NCBI GenBank assembly: GCA_003116975.1
Contig: BGKB01000029.1
Span: 372,001-436,000 of the forward strand
Direction of reading: 5' to 3'
Source: Aurantiochytrium sp. KH105
Taxonomy: Eukaryota > Sar > Bigyra > Thraustochytrida > Thraustochytriidae
Length of the DNA stretch: 64,000 nt
In this document: positions 9,671-19,760 of the stretch, piece after piece
Layout: each line of letters opens with the position of its first letter
How positions within the stretch are numbered: position 1 is the stretch's first letter
The notes under the pieces: model-generated
Databases searched by the model: none
Told to the model about the DNA's origin: nothing
The model's input: the letters and a program-made list of their open reading frames with translations, nothing else
Translations under genes and position numbers: made by a program

Positions 9671-11017
9671 GTTTGTTAGCAGGCTATCGGACACCACTTG
9701 TGCTTGCTTCTTATAAGCTCCTTACTTCCACACCTTGTCTTGCGTGTCTTGTGCCTTCGTTGCGTCGCCGCCGCGAGGGCTTCTACGCACAGACAGATAG
9801 CAGTGCTGCTGCTGCAGCTGCTGCTGCGCCTACACCACCATCAGAAGCGACTGCGACAGCCTTGGAAGATGGAAGACCGCGAGCAATCATTGTTGTTGGT
9901 TGATGATGATGATGATGATGATGTTGGCGAGGGCGGCGAGGCGCGTTCCCGAGACGGGACGGGACGGGATGGGACGACGACGCAGTCTCGCGAGGCCATC
10001 CATTTCTCCACGTAGCTAGGCCGACAGCCTTGTTCATTTTCTCGTTGTGATCGTCTCCAAGAGCATCGTCGTGTCAACCAACCTCGGTCGAGTCGAGTCG
10101 AGGCAATGTCGTCGCGGAGACTGGACTCCGAGTCCTCCGTGTAGTGGTAGGAGGAGGAGGCGCGAAATGGGAAGCCGGGTGCTCTTCACCTTTTTTCCCC
10201 TGTCACTAATCATCAGGCAGCCAAAGGCACCGAGCCCTGCAAAAAAAAACAGCGGCAGATGCAAGCAGGAAGGAAGACACGGCATCGTTGCTCGAACGCC
10301 GCTTCGCCGCACAGCATCACATCCACAGCCACACCAGCGCCGACAAATCCTTCATTCGCTTGCACTGCAACCTGCAGCATCAGCTGCAGCACCCAATCAA
10401 TGCCCCCCAGCCACAGCCGCCAGCCGCAGAAATAGTAGAGGTGCGCAACCCTTTTTCACCCTCCTGGAGCTCAACTTAGCACCTTAAACAGGAGATGTTC
10501 ACCTGCAACATCTACGACCTAATTAAGGCCCGTTCTTACTTCGTTCCGTTTATCTTCCTCGCTGCCTTTTGGTATCACCTTAATAATTCCCCTCCACCCA
10601 TGTTCACTTGCGATCTACTTAAGGCGTCTAAACTAGGGTTTAAACCTACCCCTGGGGAACGCGGGGAAGGCCCAAAGGCGGATTCCTCAACCGTGCGTCT
10701 CTCATTTCCGCGGATCGGCGCGGGACGAGGGCGTGAGGCGCGGCAGCGGGCGGCGGCGCGGGCGGGGCGCAAGCAGGGGCGCGCGGATAGCGCAGTGTGG
10801 CGGGGGCGATAGCGCAGTTGCGGGTCGGCGCGCGCAAGTGAAGTATGGCGCGGCGGGCGGGGACCGGGGCGGTGGGTGGACGCAGGCGAGGGGCCCCCAA
10901 TCGCGCGATCGGGGGCCCGGGGAAATCAAGGGAGGGGAGGCGCGGCGGGGCGGCGCCAATTCATTCAATCACTGATTGGAGGACGCCCCGGAGAAGGTCG
11001 TCGCGCACAGCAGCAGG
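9671..11017. other. Divergent intergenic region between HSD and eS1
   Basis: No gene is seen. It must hold both promoters. Contents include a CTG/CAG-rich patch near 9800, (GAT)n at 9901-9923, a GGGAC pentanucleotide array at 9951-9975, and a pair of similar blocks starting ATGTTCACYTGC at 10495 and 10600. The last 350 bases are very GC-rich. Confidence 0.6.
9951..9975. repeat. (GGGAC)5 pentanucleotide array
   Basis: Five units of GGGAC with small changes (GAGAC, GGGAT) lie about 280 bases upstream of the homoserine dehydrogenase start, on the promoter side. Confidence 0.8.
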
Positions 11018-12188
11018 ATGGCGGTCGGCAAGAACCGCAAGCTCGGCAAGAAGGGCAAGAAGAAGAAGGTCGTCGACCCCTTCACGCGCAAGGACTGGTA
11101 CGTGCTCGGCTTGCTTCGCGCGGAGCGCGGGCGGCAACGGAGGAAATGAAATGGCGAGATGGATGGCGCGGCAGGCGCGGCGGCGACCTGCGTGAGTCCG
11201 CGTGCCTGCGTGTCTGCGTGCCCTGCGGAAGGCGGGCTGCGCGGCGTGTAAGGCGGAGGAGAGGAACGCGGAAACGCAAGTGCGACGCTAGGAGACGCGG
11301 ACAGCCGTAAATGCGACGGCACGGCCATGAAACGTGCTGGCTGCTTGTTCGCACGTCCAGCTTCTCTCGCTGCTGCTTGGTGAAGGCTCGCCTTGGTTGG
11401 CTTTGCGGGGGAGGGAGAAGAGGGAGTGGGAGAGAAAAGAAGCAAACACAGGGGACTGACTTTGTTGATTCGTTCGTTTGTATAGGTACACCGTCAAGGC
11501 CCCCAGCGTGTTCACCGTTCGTGACGCCGGCAAGTCGCCATGCACTCGCACCACCGGTACCAAGATCGCCAGTGAGCAGATCAAGGGCCGCATCTTCGAG
11601 GTTAGCCTGGCCGATCTCCAGAAGAACCCCGATATGGGCCACATCAAGATCAAGCTCGCCGCCGAGGACGTCCAGGGTGACAACGTGCTCACGACGTTCC
11701 ACGGCCTTAGCCTGACCCGCGACAAGCTTTGCTCGCTCATCAAGAAGCGCGTCACTCTTATCGAGGGCCGCGTCGATGTCCGCACCACCGACGGCTACAC
11801 CGTCCGCCTGTTCGCCATCACCTTCACCCGCAAGCAGCGGAACAGCATGGCCAAGACCTGCTACTGCCAGTCCGGGCAGGCCCGCCAGATCCGGGCAAAG
11901 ATGGTCCAGGTTATTCAGGACGAGGCCGCCAAGTGCGACCTTAAGGAACTCGTCGCCAAGCTCCTCCCCGAGACCATCGGCAAGGAGATCGAGAAGGCCG
12001 TCGAGGGCATCTTCCCGTGCAGGGATGCCGCCATCCGCAAGGTCAAGATCCTCAAGAAGCCCCGCTTCGACCTTTCGCGCCTCATGGAGCAGCACGCCGA
12101 TACCGGCGCTGATGTTGGCGCCGCTGTCGACCGCGAGGACCCCGCCGTCGCCGAGGAGCTCCTCGCTGGTTCTGGTGGCCGCCTCTAA
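11018..12188 (+). CDS. RPS3A: 40S ribosomal protein eS1 (S3a/S3Ae)
   Basis: This is a component of the small ribosomal subunit. Exon 1 (11018-11097) encodes [19 protein letters not shown] and continues to the RKDW segment. Exon 2 (11486-12188) carries on with [15 protein letters not shown] and [12 protein letters not shown], both typical of eS1. The intron 11098-11485 (388 bases) begins GTACGT and ends TATAG, and the join restores the conserved DWY tripeptide. The product is 260 residues, close to the usual 264. Placing the intron near the start of the coding region is common for ribosomal protein genes. The symbol follows the animal name of the family. Confidence 0.96.
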
Positions 12189-12953
12189 GTGATCTTGTGC
12201 TGGAGTTTCTCCTATTTTCGAACCCTATGGCCTCAACACAATTTCGCTTTGCGGACCGTGTTTCTTGTCTTTCTTTTTCCCTTGTGTCTTGCTTTTTCTT
12301 TGTCATCGATGAGAGCTGGAGAGGCGATAGTCTTCCCTTCCGCTTTGGTGTTGGGTCAGACAAGGATTGCTCTCCACCTCTTGTGGAAACGATGACCAAC
12401 GCTTTCTTGAGTGGGTATGGCTATGGCCTATCAATTGGCTACTCAACGTGCTGCACTGCTTTTGCAGAATCTCTTCATTAGCGATTCGTAGCGAAGCTTG
12501 TGGCATGGTATCTTCACAGTCAGGACAATGGTAACTACTTTCTGAGAATATATTGATTCCTAGAATGGGAAAACGAGAAGAACGATGATAAATGGACGAC
12601 GTAGGCAAACATACGTGGCTCTGTGAGCATAGACGGCAATTTCTATGACTTGCAACGTGAGCAAAGGCGCTGAGAACAATTCATTGAATCGCCATTATTT
12701 TCGCGTGCAATGTCAATAAATTTGATATGCGTTCTTTTGCGTCATCTCAACAAGGAACATTTGAGCTCGAGCTCAAGAAAGCTTATTTGCCCTGAGCTCC
12801 AGCGGACTTTGTTCCTTCTCGCTCCAAAAAACGTGTTTGCTTTGAGCACAAGAAACTTTGGTCGCTTGGAGCTCCAACAAACTTGATTGCGTCGAGCTCA
12901 AGAAAACTTGGTCGGTTTGACCTTGGATCAAATGTTCAAAAGAAGAATGAAAA
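12189..12953. other. Convergent 3' region between eS1 and kinase
   Basis: It holds the eS1 3' UTR, an AATAAA at 12715-12720, and a 25-bp minisatellite at 12769-12918. No further gene is seen. Confidence 0.6.
12769..12918. repeat. Degenerate 24-26 bp minisatellite, six units
   Basis: Six units begin near 12769, 12794, 12820, 12844, 12868 and 12894. Units read roughly GAGCTCAAGAAA or GAGCTCCAACAAA followed by ACTTGGTTGC-like sequence, and the two types largely alternate. The array ends 36 bases beyond the kinase stop codon. Confidence 0.8.
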
Positions 12954-15032
12954 TTAGTGTGCGTCCAATTGCGTCAACGAAGAAGAGCTCGATCGCGAAG
13001 GCAAAGGCCTTGGCGCGAGAAAGGGGTGAGACGCGAGCTCTCTCGCAAGTGGGCGCTCCGAGGGGTTGATCGAGAAGAGCGGTTGAAGAAAGTCGCGAAC
13101 AGATGCAGAAAGATGGTCAGGAATTGGTGGACCTTCCAAGGTTTGGCTGACCTTGATAATAATAGAAACCTGCGTGTTCATGTCGGGCCACGGACGTTCA
13201 CCCGAAGCCATTTCCAGGACGGTGGCCCCAAGAGACCAAATATCAGCGGGAAAGTGATACTTGATCTCTTGAATGACCTCGGGCGCCATCCAAGGCACCG
13301 AGCCACGAATGCGCTGCAGCGTCTGATCCCTGTCGTCTTCGTTCATGTCAAAGAGCAGCTTACTGCAGCCAAAGTCTGCCAACTTGCAGACGCCATCAAT
13401 GGTAACAAGCACGTTTGCGGCCTTGATGTCACGATGGATAATGTCCCGCGCGTGCAGATAGCGGATTCCTGCGACCATTTGCGCCGTGTAGCTCTTGAGC
13501 AGGTCGTCGCTCAACGCGCCAAAGGACTTGATGAGCGAGGAGAGACTGCCTCCGGGAACGTACTCGAGATAGATTCCGAGCATGTGGTCCTCTTCGTGAA
13601 AGATGGATCCGTGATATTGAACAATGTTCCGGTGACTGAGCGACTCCATGACGCGGACTTCTTCGACAAAGGCACGTCTCTTTTCCTCGTCGCCGTGGCT
13701 CGAGAGATATTTTACGGCAAACTGCACGCCCGTTTTAGTGTCGAGAGCCCGAAAGACACCGCCAAAGCAACCCTGGCCAATCTTGGCGCCAATCGAAATA
13801 TTATCTGGATTGAACACCGGGCGGGTGCGGGCGAAGCGGGGTGAGTTCTCGGGGATGTCAATCACCCTGTGCACGGGACGCAGTCGCGCCGGCCCCGGAC
13901 TCGGCGGCACAGCTGGTGTACGGAGAGACTCTTCACGTGCGCCCGAGGCGCGTCCAAAGGATGCGACTTCGTTCAAGGAGTGTACGCGTCGTCGACGAGC
14001 GTGAGGGTTTCTCGCGGGCGTTCCGTCTGGGTTGCTTGGCGATCGCATGTGCTGCGTAACGCGTGCGCTTGGAGAGTTAAATTCGGACGTGGTACGCGGC
14101 AGCTCTCGCAGGCTGGGGGAGCGTACAAAGTTGCGCCTCCTTTTGGACGGCGAGAATCGCGCAGGTGTCTGCGGCGACTGCGGGGGCTGAAGTGCGATGC
14201 GGCGTGACATTGTGGCGTTTTCCAGGCCAGCCACGTCCCGGTCCGAAAAGGTGAAGCGCGGAGGCGTGCCCATGCGAGATGTCTGAAATGGGTTGGAGGG
14301 CGAGGCCGAGGAGGCTGACCCGGGCGTCAGATGCGGACTCGGCACGGGGATTCCACTCGCGCCTCCATGACCTGAAGTAATGCACTCGATGCTTGCTGGT
14401 GGTCGGTGCATGCCAAAACCGGGAGAGATGGCAGAGTCGAGACTGTCAATGTGGTCGTTTGCACTGCCGCCGTCTTCTGCCTCGTATGCTTGCGCAAAGT
14501 TGACGTGGCGTGGCTGACTTTGCGAGCGTACAAGTCGTTTAAAGCCGGTACTCCGCATGGACGATGCTGAGGGCAGAGGTGGGACGGCGGGAGGAGTTTT
14601 CCCGACAAAATCAAGAGGGGAAACTGCCATGGAGCGTGCAGAGGTGGCGCTCGTGTAGTATGCGGACTCGAGGGTTTCCGGCGATGTGCCAGGGGAAGGG
14701 ACGTCGATGTCGAGAGCCAACTCCATGCACTCTGTGCGACTGCTCGAGGAGGACTTGCGTAGACGAGGGATCTGAAAGCCAATAAAGTCGATGTTGTGGC
14801 TGTCTGACGTTTCGGTGGGGCTGCTTGCGTGACGTCGCAGCACCGGTCTCGCCATTGCCGAGGGCGTCGCTGTCATCGTGGGCGTCATTTGTGGCGCTGT
14901 GCGTTCACTCCTTTGTTTCTCCCGATGCCCGCCGGCCTCCATCTTCTCCGAGACCTCGGTCTCCACCTTGCGCTCGGCGTCCTCGTCGTACACGCGCGAC
15001 ATGCTGGCCTTCTGCTGTTGCTCCTGCTGCAT
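12954..15032 (-). CDS. MAPKKK-like (STE11 family) protein kinase
   Basis: The 692-residue protein has a long Ser/Pro-rich, probably disordered N-terminal half and a C-terminal kinase domain at about 411-672. Kinase motifs: glycine loop GQGCFGGV at 419-426, FAVK with Lys441, catalytic HRDIKAAN at 533-540, DFG at 553-555, and GSVPWMAPE in the activation segment. HRDIKAAN and the WMAPE context place it with MEKK/NPK1-type MAP kinase kinase kinases. Many Ser-Pro and Thr-Pro sites in the N-terminal half suggest control by proline-directed kinases. No other domain is visible. It is one exon, and the ATG at 15032 is the first in the frame. Confidence 0.93.
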   Translation of the reverse strand: MQQEQQQKASMSRVYDEDAERKVETEVSEKMEAGGHREKQRSERTAPQMTPTMTATPSAMARPVLRRHASSPTETSDSHNIDFIGFQIPRLRKSSSSSRTECMELALDIDVPSPGTSPETLESAYYTSATSARSMAVSPLDFVGKTPPAVPPLPSASSMRSTGFKRLVRSQSQPRHVNFAQAYEAEDGGSANDHIDSLDSAISPGFGMHRPPASIECITSGHGGASGIPVPSPHLTPGSASSASPSNPFQTSRMGTPPRFTFSDRDVAGLENATMSRRIALQPPQSPQTPARFSPSKRRRNFVRSPSLRELPRTTSEFNSPSARVTQHMRSPSNPDGTPARNPHARRRRVHSLNEVASFGRASGAREESLRTPAVPPSPGPARLRPVHRVIDIPENSPRFARTRPVFNPDNISIGAKIGQGCFGGVFRALDTKTGVQFAVKYLSSHGDEEKRRAFVEEVRVMESLSHRNIVQYHGSIFHEEDHMLGIYLEYVPGGSLSSLIKSFGALSDDLLKSYTAQMVAGIRYLHARDIIHRDIKAANVLVTIDGVCKLADFGCSKLLFDMNEDDRDQTLQRIRGSVPWMAPEVIQEIKYHFPADIWSLGATVLEMASGERPWPDMNTQVSIIIKVSQTLEGPPIPDHLSASVRDFLQPLFSINPSERPLARELASHPFLAPRPLPSRSSSSSLTQLDAH

Positions 15033-17810
15033 GGGGCTCGCTTGCTATTCCTCGTCTGCTGGGCCAGACAGGCCCGGGCTCGCGCGAACCGGAACGCAGA
15101 CGCCGTGAATCGCGGCGAGAGATCCTGGCTGCCTTCCTTCCTTCCTTCCCCGCTTGCGAGCGTCGCGGGTCTCGCGCGGCCGGCGCAAGTCGCGTTGCGT
15201 CGCGGTCGGTCCTGGCGCCTGTGCTCGGCCAAGTTCGCTTTCTGTAACTAAGCCTCGCCGCTGCGAGCCCGAAACAACACAGTATACTAGTAGTATACGT
15301 AGTAAAAGAAAGAAAGAAAGAAAGAAAGAAAGGCAAGAAAGGCAAAGAAAGACTTGCTCTCCTCTTGCAACGTCTCGAGGCCAAGATGGGGCGCCGAGCA
15401 CCCGCGCCGCTCTCGCGCGCGAGACGAGGCCTGCTGCGAGGACCCGGGGCGTCGCGACCTGGGCGCCGGGCGCAACGAGGCGGGGCGGGGCGGGGCGGGA
15501 GTGCTCGGCTCGGCGGGGAGGGGCAGGCGATGGCGAGAGAAAGAAAGCGCGATCGAAGACTGCGATCGATGCGACGCGGGGCGGCACGTGCCGCCTCTTC
15601 GCCAAGCCCAAGCCCAAGCCCAAGCCCAAGACGCTCGTGCCCAGGCAGGAAAAGCACGAGCTTGCTCGAGACGATGCGCAGCGCTGCGCAGCGAGCGCGG
15701 GCTCTGCGCAGGCGGGCAGCGCTGAGCGGAGGCGTGGGATGGAGGGAGCGAGGGAGGGGGGGGAGGGCCAGCCCCGAGGGGGCGGGCGATTGATTGGTCA
15801 ATCTCCTCTCCTGATCAAGTGAGTGATTGATTGATTGGCCGCGTCTCTCTCCTGCGACACGCTTCGCTGTTGCTTTGCTTTCGAACAGGCCGAGCAGAGC
15901 CGCCAGCCAACAGGGCAGAACGCGAAGAGGGCGGGGACCGCCGCGAAGCCCAGCCCACCAGGCCGCCCCGCCGAGCCCGAGGGAGAACGAGCTCGTGGAG
16001 CCCACTGGGTGGGTGGGTGGGTGGGTGGGTGGGTCCTTTTTCCCCTTTTACGCTTGGCTAGAATCGTGCTACCGCAGAAGAACAAAGGCGCGGGAAGGAA
16101 TGGTTGTATGGTATACTCCGTCACACGCTCCAAGAGAAGCAGCGAAATCTTTGGATGAATGCATGGATAAATGACAAAAGGACTTGCAAATGGCTCTCCT
16201 CGCGAGGGAGGGGATGCAATCGCCCTGACGCGACCCAAACACGATCCGTCGCCATGCAAAAAGTAACTTGCAGCAGTTCTCGCTAGATGTCGCGAGGAGG
16301 CACGGTGTGGCAAGAATGGCAGTGCGCCAGCCTGGCTGGCTGATGGCTTCGTTCTTGCAAAACCGTCCAGGAGATCGCGACAATGCCTTGCGAGAGAAGG
16401 TGAGCCAGTCTGCGCAGCTGCCTTCGTCGGTCGAGGTAGTACATCGCCTGCGGTGCAGGAGATGCAAGTGAGTGCGTCTTTTATACTTCTTGCAACTGGT
16501 TTGGTTAGGTAAGGGAGGCGAGGAAGTAGCCCCATGGTGGGGAATGAATGTGACACCTTGAACACCACGTCGCGGCCGCCGCCGGCTTTACACGGACTCT
16601 CTCATTCGCTCTCTCTCTCGCGCGCGCGCACACACACTCGCGCCGCAAGCTGGGGCCGCGACTCCGTGGCAGAGGTGCAGCGGCTGCAGAAGCCACCAAG
16701 CTTGGTCGGTGGCCGGCGAGTGGCCGCAGAAGAACTAACTCATAACGTGCGGCCCCACGGGGTGTGCCGAAGGAAGGAGGCAGCTGTTGCATGCATTTCC
16801 ATGGCCAAAGCTCGATCTGCAGCAGCTGGCAGTGGCTGGCTGCAGTTGCGATGCACTATACTATGCACAAAAGCGGCAAGGTAATGTCGATTTCGGGCAA
16901 GATCTACGTGTAAATGCTGGCTGCTGTTGCTGGCTGACAGTTTGTCTGGCAATCGAGTAAAGATAAGTCCGTTAGCGAGCTCCACAACAGAAAATGGGCT
17001 CGCGCGACTTCTTCTTTCTCTTGGATTAGTGCAAGAGCAAGCGCAAGAACCGTCTCTCTCTATACATGCCTTCAACTGCGACTTACATGCCTTCAACTAC
17101 TTGCGGCCTCTGGACAACGGCAATGATCGTTGGCTGCGCTTGCAGGCAATTGTTTCTCCGCGACCGCAGCTGCAGGTCGACGACACATCCAGTCACCCTG
17201 GTCGCTGTCGCCCGCCTCGATCGAGCACCGACCGAGTCTGCCGCACCGCTCCATGTCTGCGGCCGCGACCGACGTCGTCAAGGCTCAGCGCGGCGTCGTG
17301 GGCCGCAAGCTCGCCCCGTCTCCAACCAAAAACTGCAACCACGAATTCTTTTCGCGGCGCGGCCGCGCGTGGTGTTTGTCGGCGACGCCCGCCCCAAGTC
17401 ACCCAGGCTAAGCCAGCCATCTTGATCGAAGAGCAAGCACAGGCATGAACAAGTAGGATGATGAATGAACAACCAACCGCACGCGAGCGCGCGCGAGCCT
17501 GTACTTGTTTCCGCGGAGGAAGTTCCGACTCCCGCGGCGTCTTTCGCGCGACTTTTTCGTTCATTCATTGGCCGCAATTGGCAGCAGTGCTCCTCACTGC
17601 AGGGCCCGGTCGCCTGACGCAGCCTGCAGCTGCAGTTGCTGCAGCTGCTGCTGTCGCTGGCAACTGCCGGCGTCGAACACGAGCGCTAGGTGGACGTCGA
17701 TGGGCTCCGAGGTTCCTTTAATCTTTTCACGCCTGGAGCCACTCGGACCTTGCGCCACAAGCTGCAAGCTGCAGCTGCTCCTGCGCGAACGCGACAGTGG
17801 CGGCTAAAAC
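15033..17810. other. Gene-poor region, part 1
   Basis: Only the first few hundred bases are likely kinase promoter. Simple arrays are dense: (GAAA)n at 15304-15332, GGCGG pentanucleotides at 15478-15500, a CAAGCC hexanucleotide run at 15603-15630, GTGG tetranucleotides at 16007-16034, and a CT/CG/CA dinucleotide tract near 16605-16637. Open frames occur in all phases but none has recognisable protein character. Confidence 0.55.
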
Positions 17811-19760
17811 ATGAGCGATCCGGCGGCCTCGCCTTGGGTCAAAAAAATGCGTGAACAAATGTCTCGCCGCTCGCTGTCGCGAGTGCATCGGGCCCGCGAG
17901 GAAGCGGAGGCGAAGCCTCGAAGGATCGTGCCAAAGGGGTCGCACGGCGGCGGTGCCCTGGCGGGTTGCAAGGCGAGGGAAATCTTGGGACCCTTCCTTG
18001 GATTTTCTGTCGACATCACCCACCGGCATGGCGCGCTGCAAAGGGAGACGCTCGGCGAAGGTCGGGTAGCTCGTGCCTGGTCTCCGATTTTCTCTCTCTC
18101 TCTCTGAGGCGTGGGTGAGGAGCCAGGCTCGACCAGGCTGGCTTGGCAACGCCCGAAGCCTTGACGCAACGGCAGTGGCACCTTCGATGGGTACAAACGC
18201 TGGCGCCGCCGTGCCAAAACTTGTGGCTCGTTGATCTAACCTTTGCCACCAGCCAGGACGAGCCTCGGCATCAGTATCATTTGCCGGGTCGAGAGAAGCC
18301 TTGGACGTCCGAATCTCGTGTGCATTGCAGCGGTCGAGCTGATGTGACTCGCTTGGGCGCCGACTGCGATTCGCCCATCGTGGCTTTTGCCCTGCGCTGT
18401 GCTCGTGCTTCTCCTCCCCCGCCTCGCTTGGTCTCGCCTCGAATGTCGAGGCCGCGAGCAAGATCCGCGCTGGCAGCGCCTCAGCCGCCTCCGATGTCGC
18501 AAGCGGAGCCCAACGGCAGCCGCCCGCGCAGTGCAGGATGGGTGCAACGAAGCCTTTTGCATCGTCGCTCTCGCGAGGGCCGGCGTGGCTCAGCTGCAGC
18601 GCGCGCCCCACGCACGCGGTCTTGTCCCGGCCGCGGACGATCATGCGTCGGCCCGAAGGAGGGAATTCGTACCGGGATCGTGCCGTTCGTCCATGCCTGC
18701 CTCTTTCATAAATCAGAGGAGTGAAAGGAAAAAGCACTTCAAGGACACTCTTGGAAGACTTGAAGAGCCCCGCCCGAAATTCGAAGCTACCAGGTGGCGA
18801 GCAGAGGGCGCTGTGGGTGAGATTGTGTGGCCTCAACGGAGGCACGGAGGTGGCTTCATGGTAGCAACTCGGAACGAGAGGCCTTGGCCGGCCGACCTCA
18901 AATGCAGCAAGGCGCCGCGAGAAAGAAACCCTGTCATTAATGTCGCGAACGCGCGACGGACCGGGCCAAAGAGGATGAGAATGTTGAGGCCCCGTCACGA
19001 ATTGCTGGCCATTTCTGCAAGTTTATGTTGGTCGTCCGACCGTGCTGTTCCTTGTTATGCATTCGCTCTGATTAGAAAATTAAGAAATTAGAAAACTGAA
19101 AGCGCAGTGCAGATGCTTGAGCTACATTGTACCTACGGATTTAGCGAGATGAAGGCGCAAGAGGGAGAAAACATTGCAAAAGCGAGACGCAAAGTTCAAG
19201 AGCAATAAGGCTCAGAAGCGTGCTTTAGCGATCCAGTTTCTTTTGATACAAGTGTAGTTTTTTCATTCATGTACAATGCAAGAACGAGCGGAAGTCCCCA
19301 AAAAACGACTCAAGGCTGGACAATACACGAGCCATTCGGTGATGCACGAGGCACGCGCACTGTACTAGCTTTTGAAGCGATTGGAGTTCCTGATCAGTGA
19401 GAATTTTGAATGCATTTCTTTTCTGTTTCCGGAGACACACGGCAGCCCTAACACTCGTGCGGCCATTTTGGTTGCAAGAGCTTGTTTTTGACCTTGTCTT
19501 TGCAATTCGAAAGCGGGCACGGGACTCGGTTAAACGAAGAGGTTGAAAAGAAAATGATCATAGGGACCTGGTATTTGGAAAATTCGGGTTTTAAATCCGG
19601 ATGCGGAGCGAATGCCAGGATGGGTCCAGTGGAAGCGGTGTCGGATGAGCTCGACTGGTTCATTCATTGAACCCCGACCTGTACCAAAACTCCCGATCGT
19701 GTCCATGTCAGACGGGCCAATAAATAAAGTTATATCAACTTTTGCTCTCATGCCATGGGT
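17811..19760. other. Gene-poor region, part 2, with possible transcript end
   Basis: I recognise no protein. From about 19080 to 19740 the sequence is clearly less GC-rich than its surroundings and ends with overlapping AATAAA signals at 19719-19728, as expected of a 3' UTR on the plus strand. If a transcript ends here, it is non-coding, or its exons are not recognisable by eye. Confidence 0.4.

Noticed and set aside
17727-18998. A 423-codon open frame on the minus strand
   Set aside because: It begins at a non-ATG codon, has no motif or sensible composition, and lies in GC-rich sequence where long chance frames are common.
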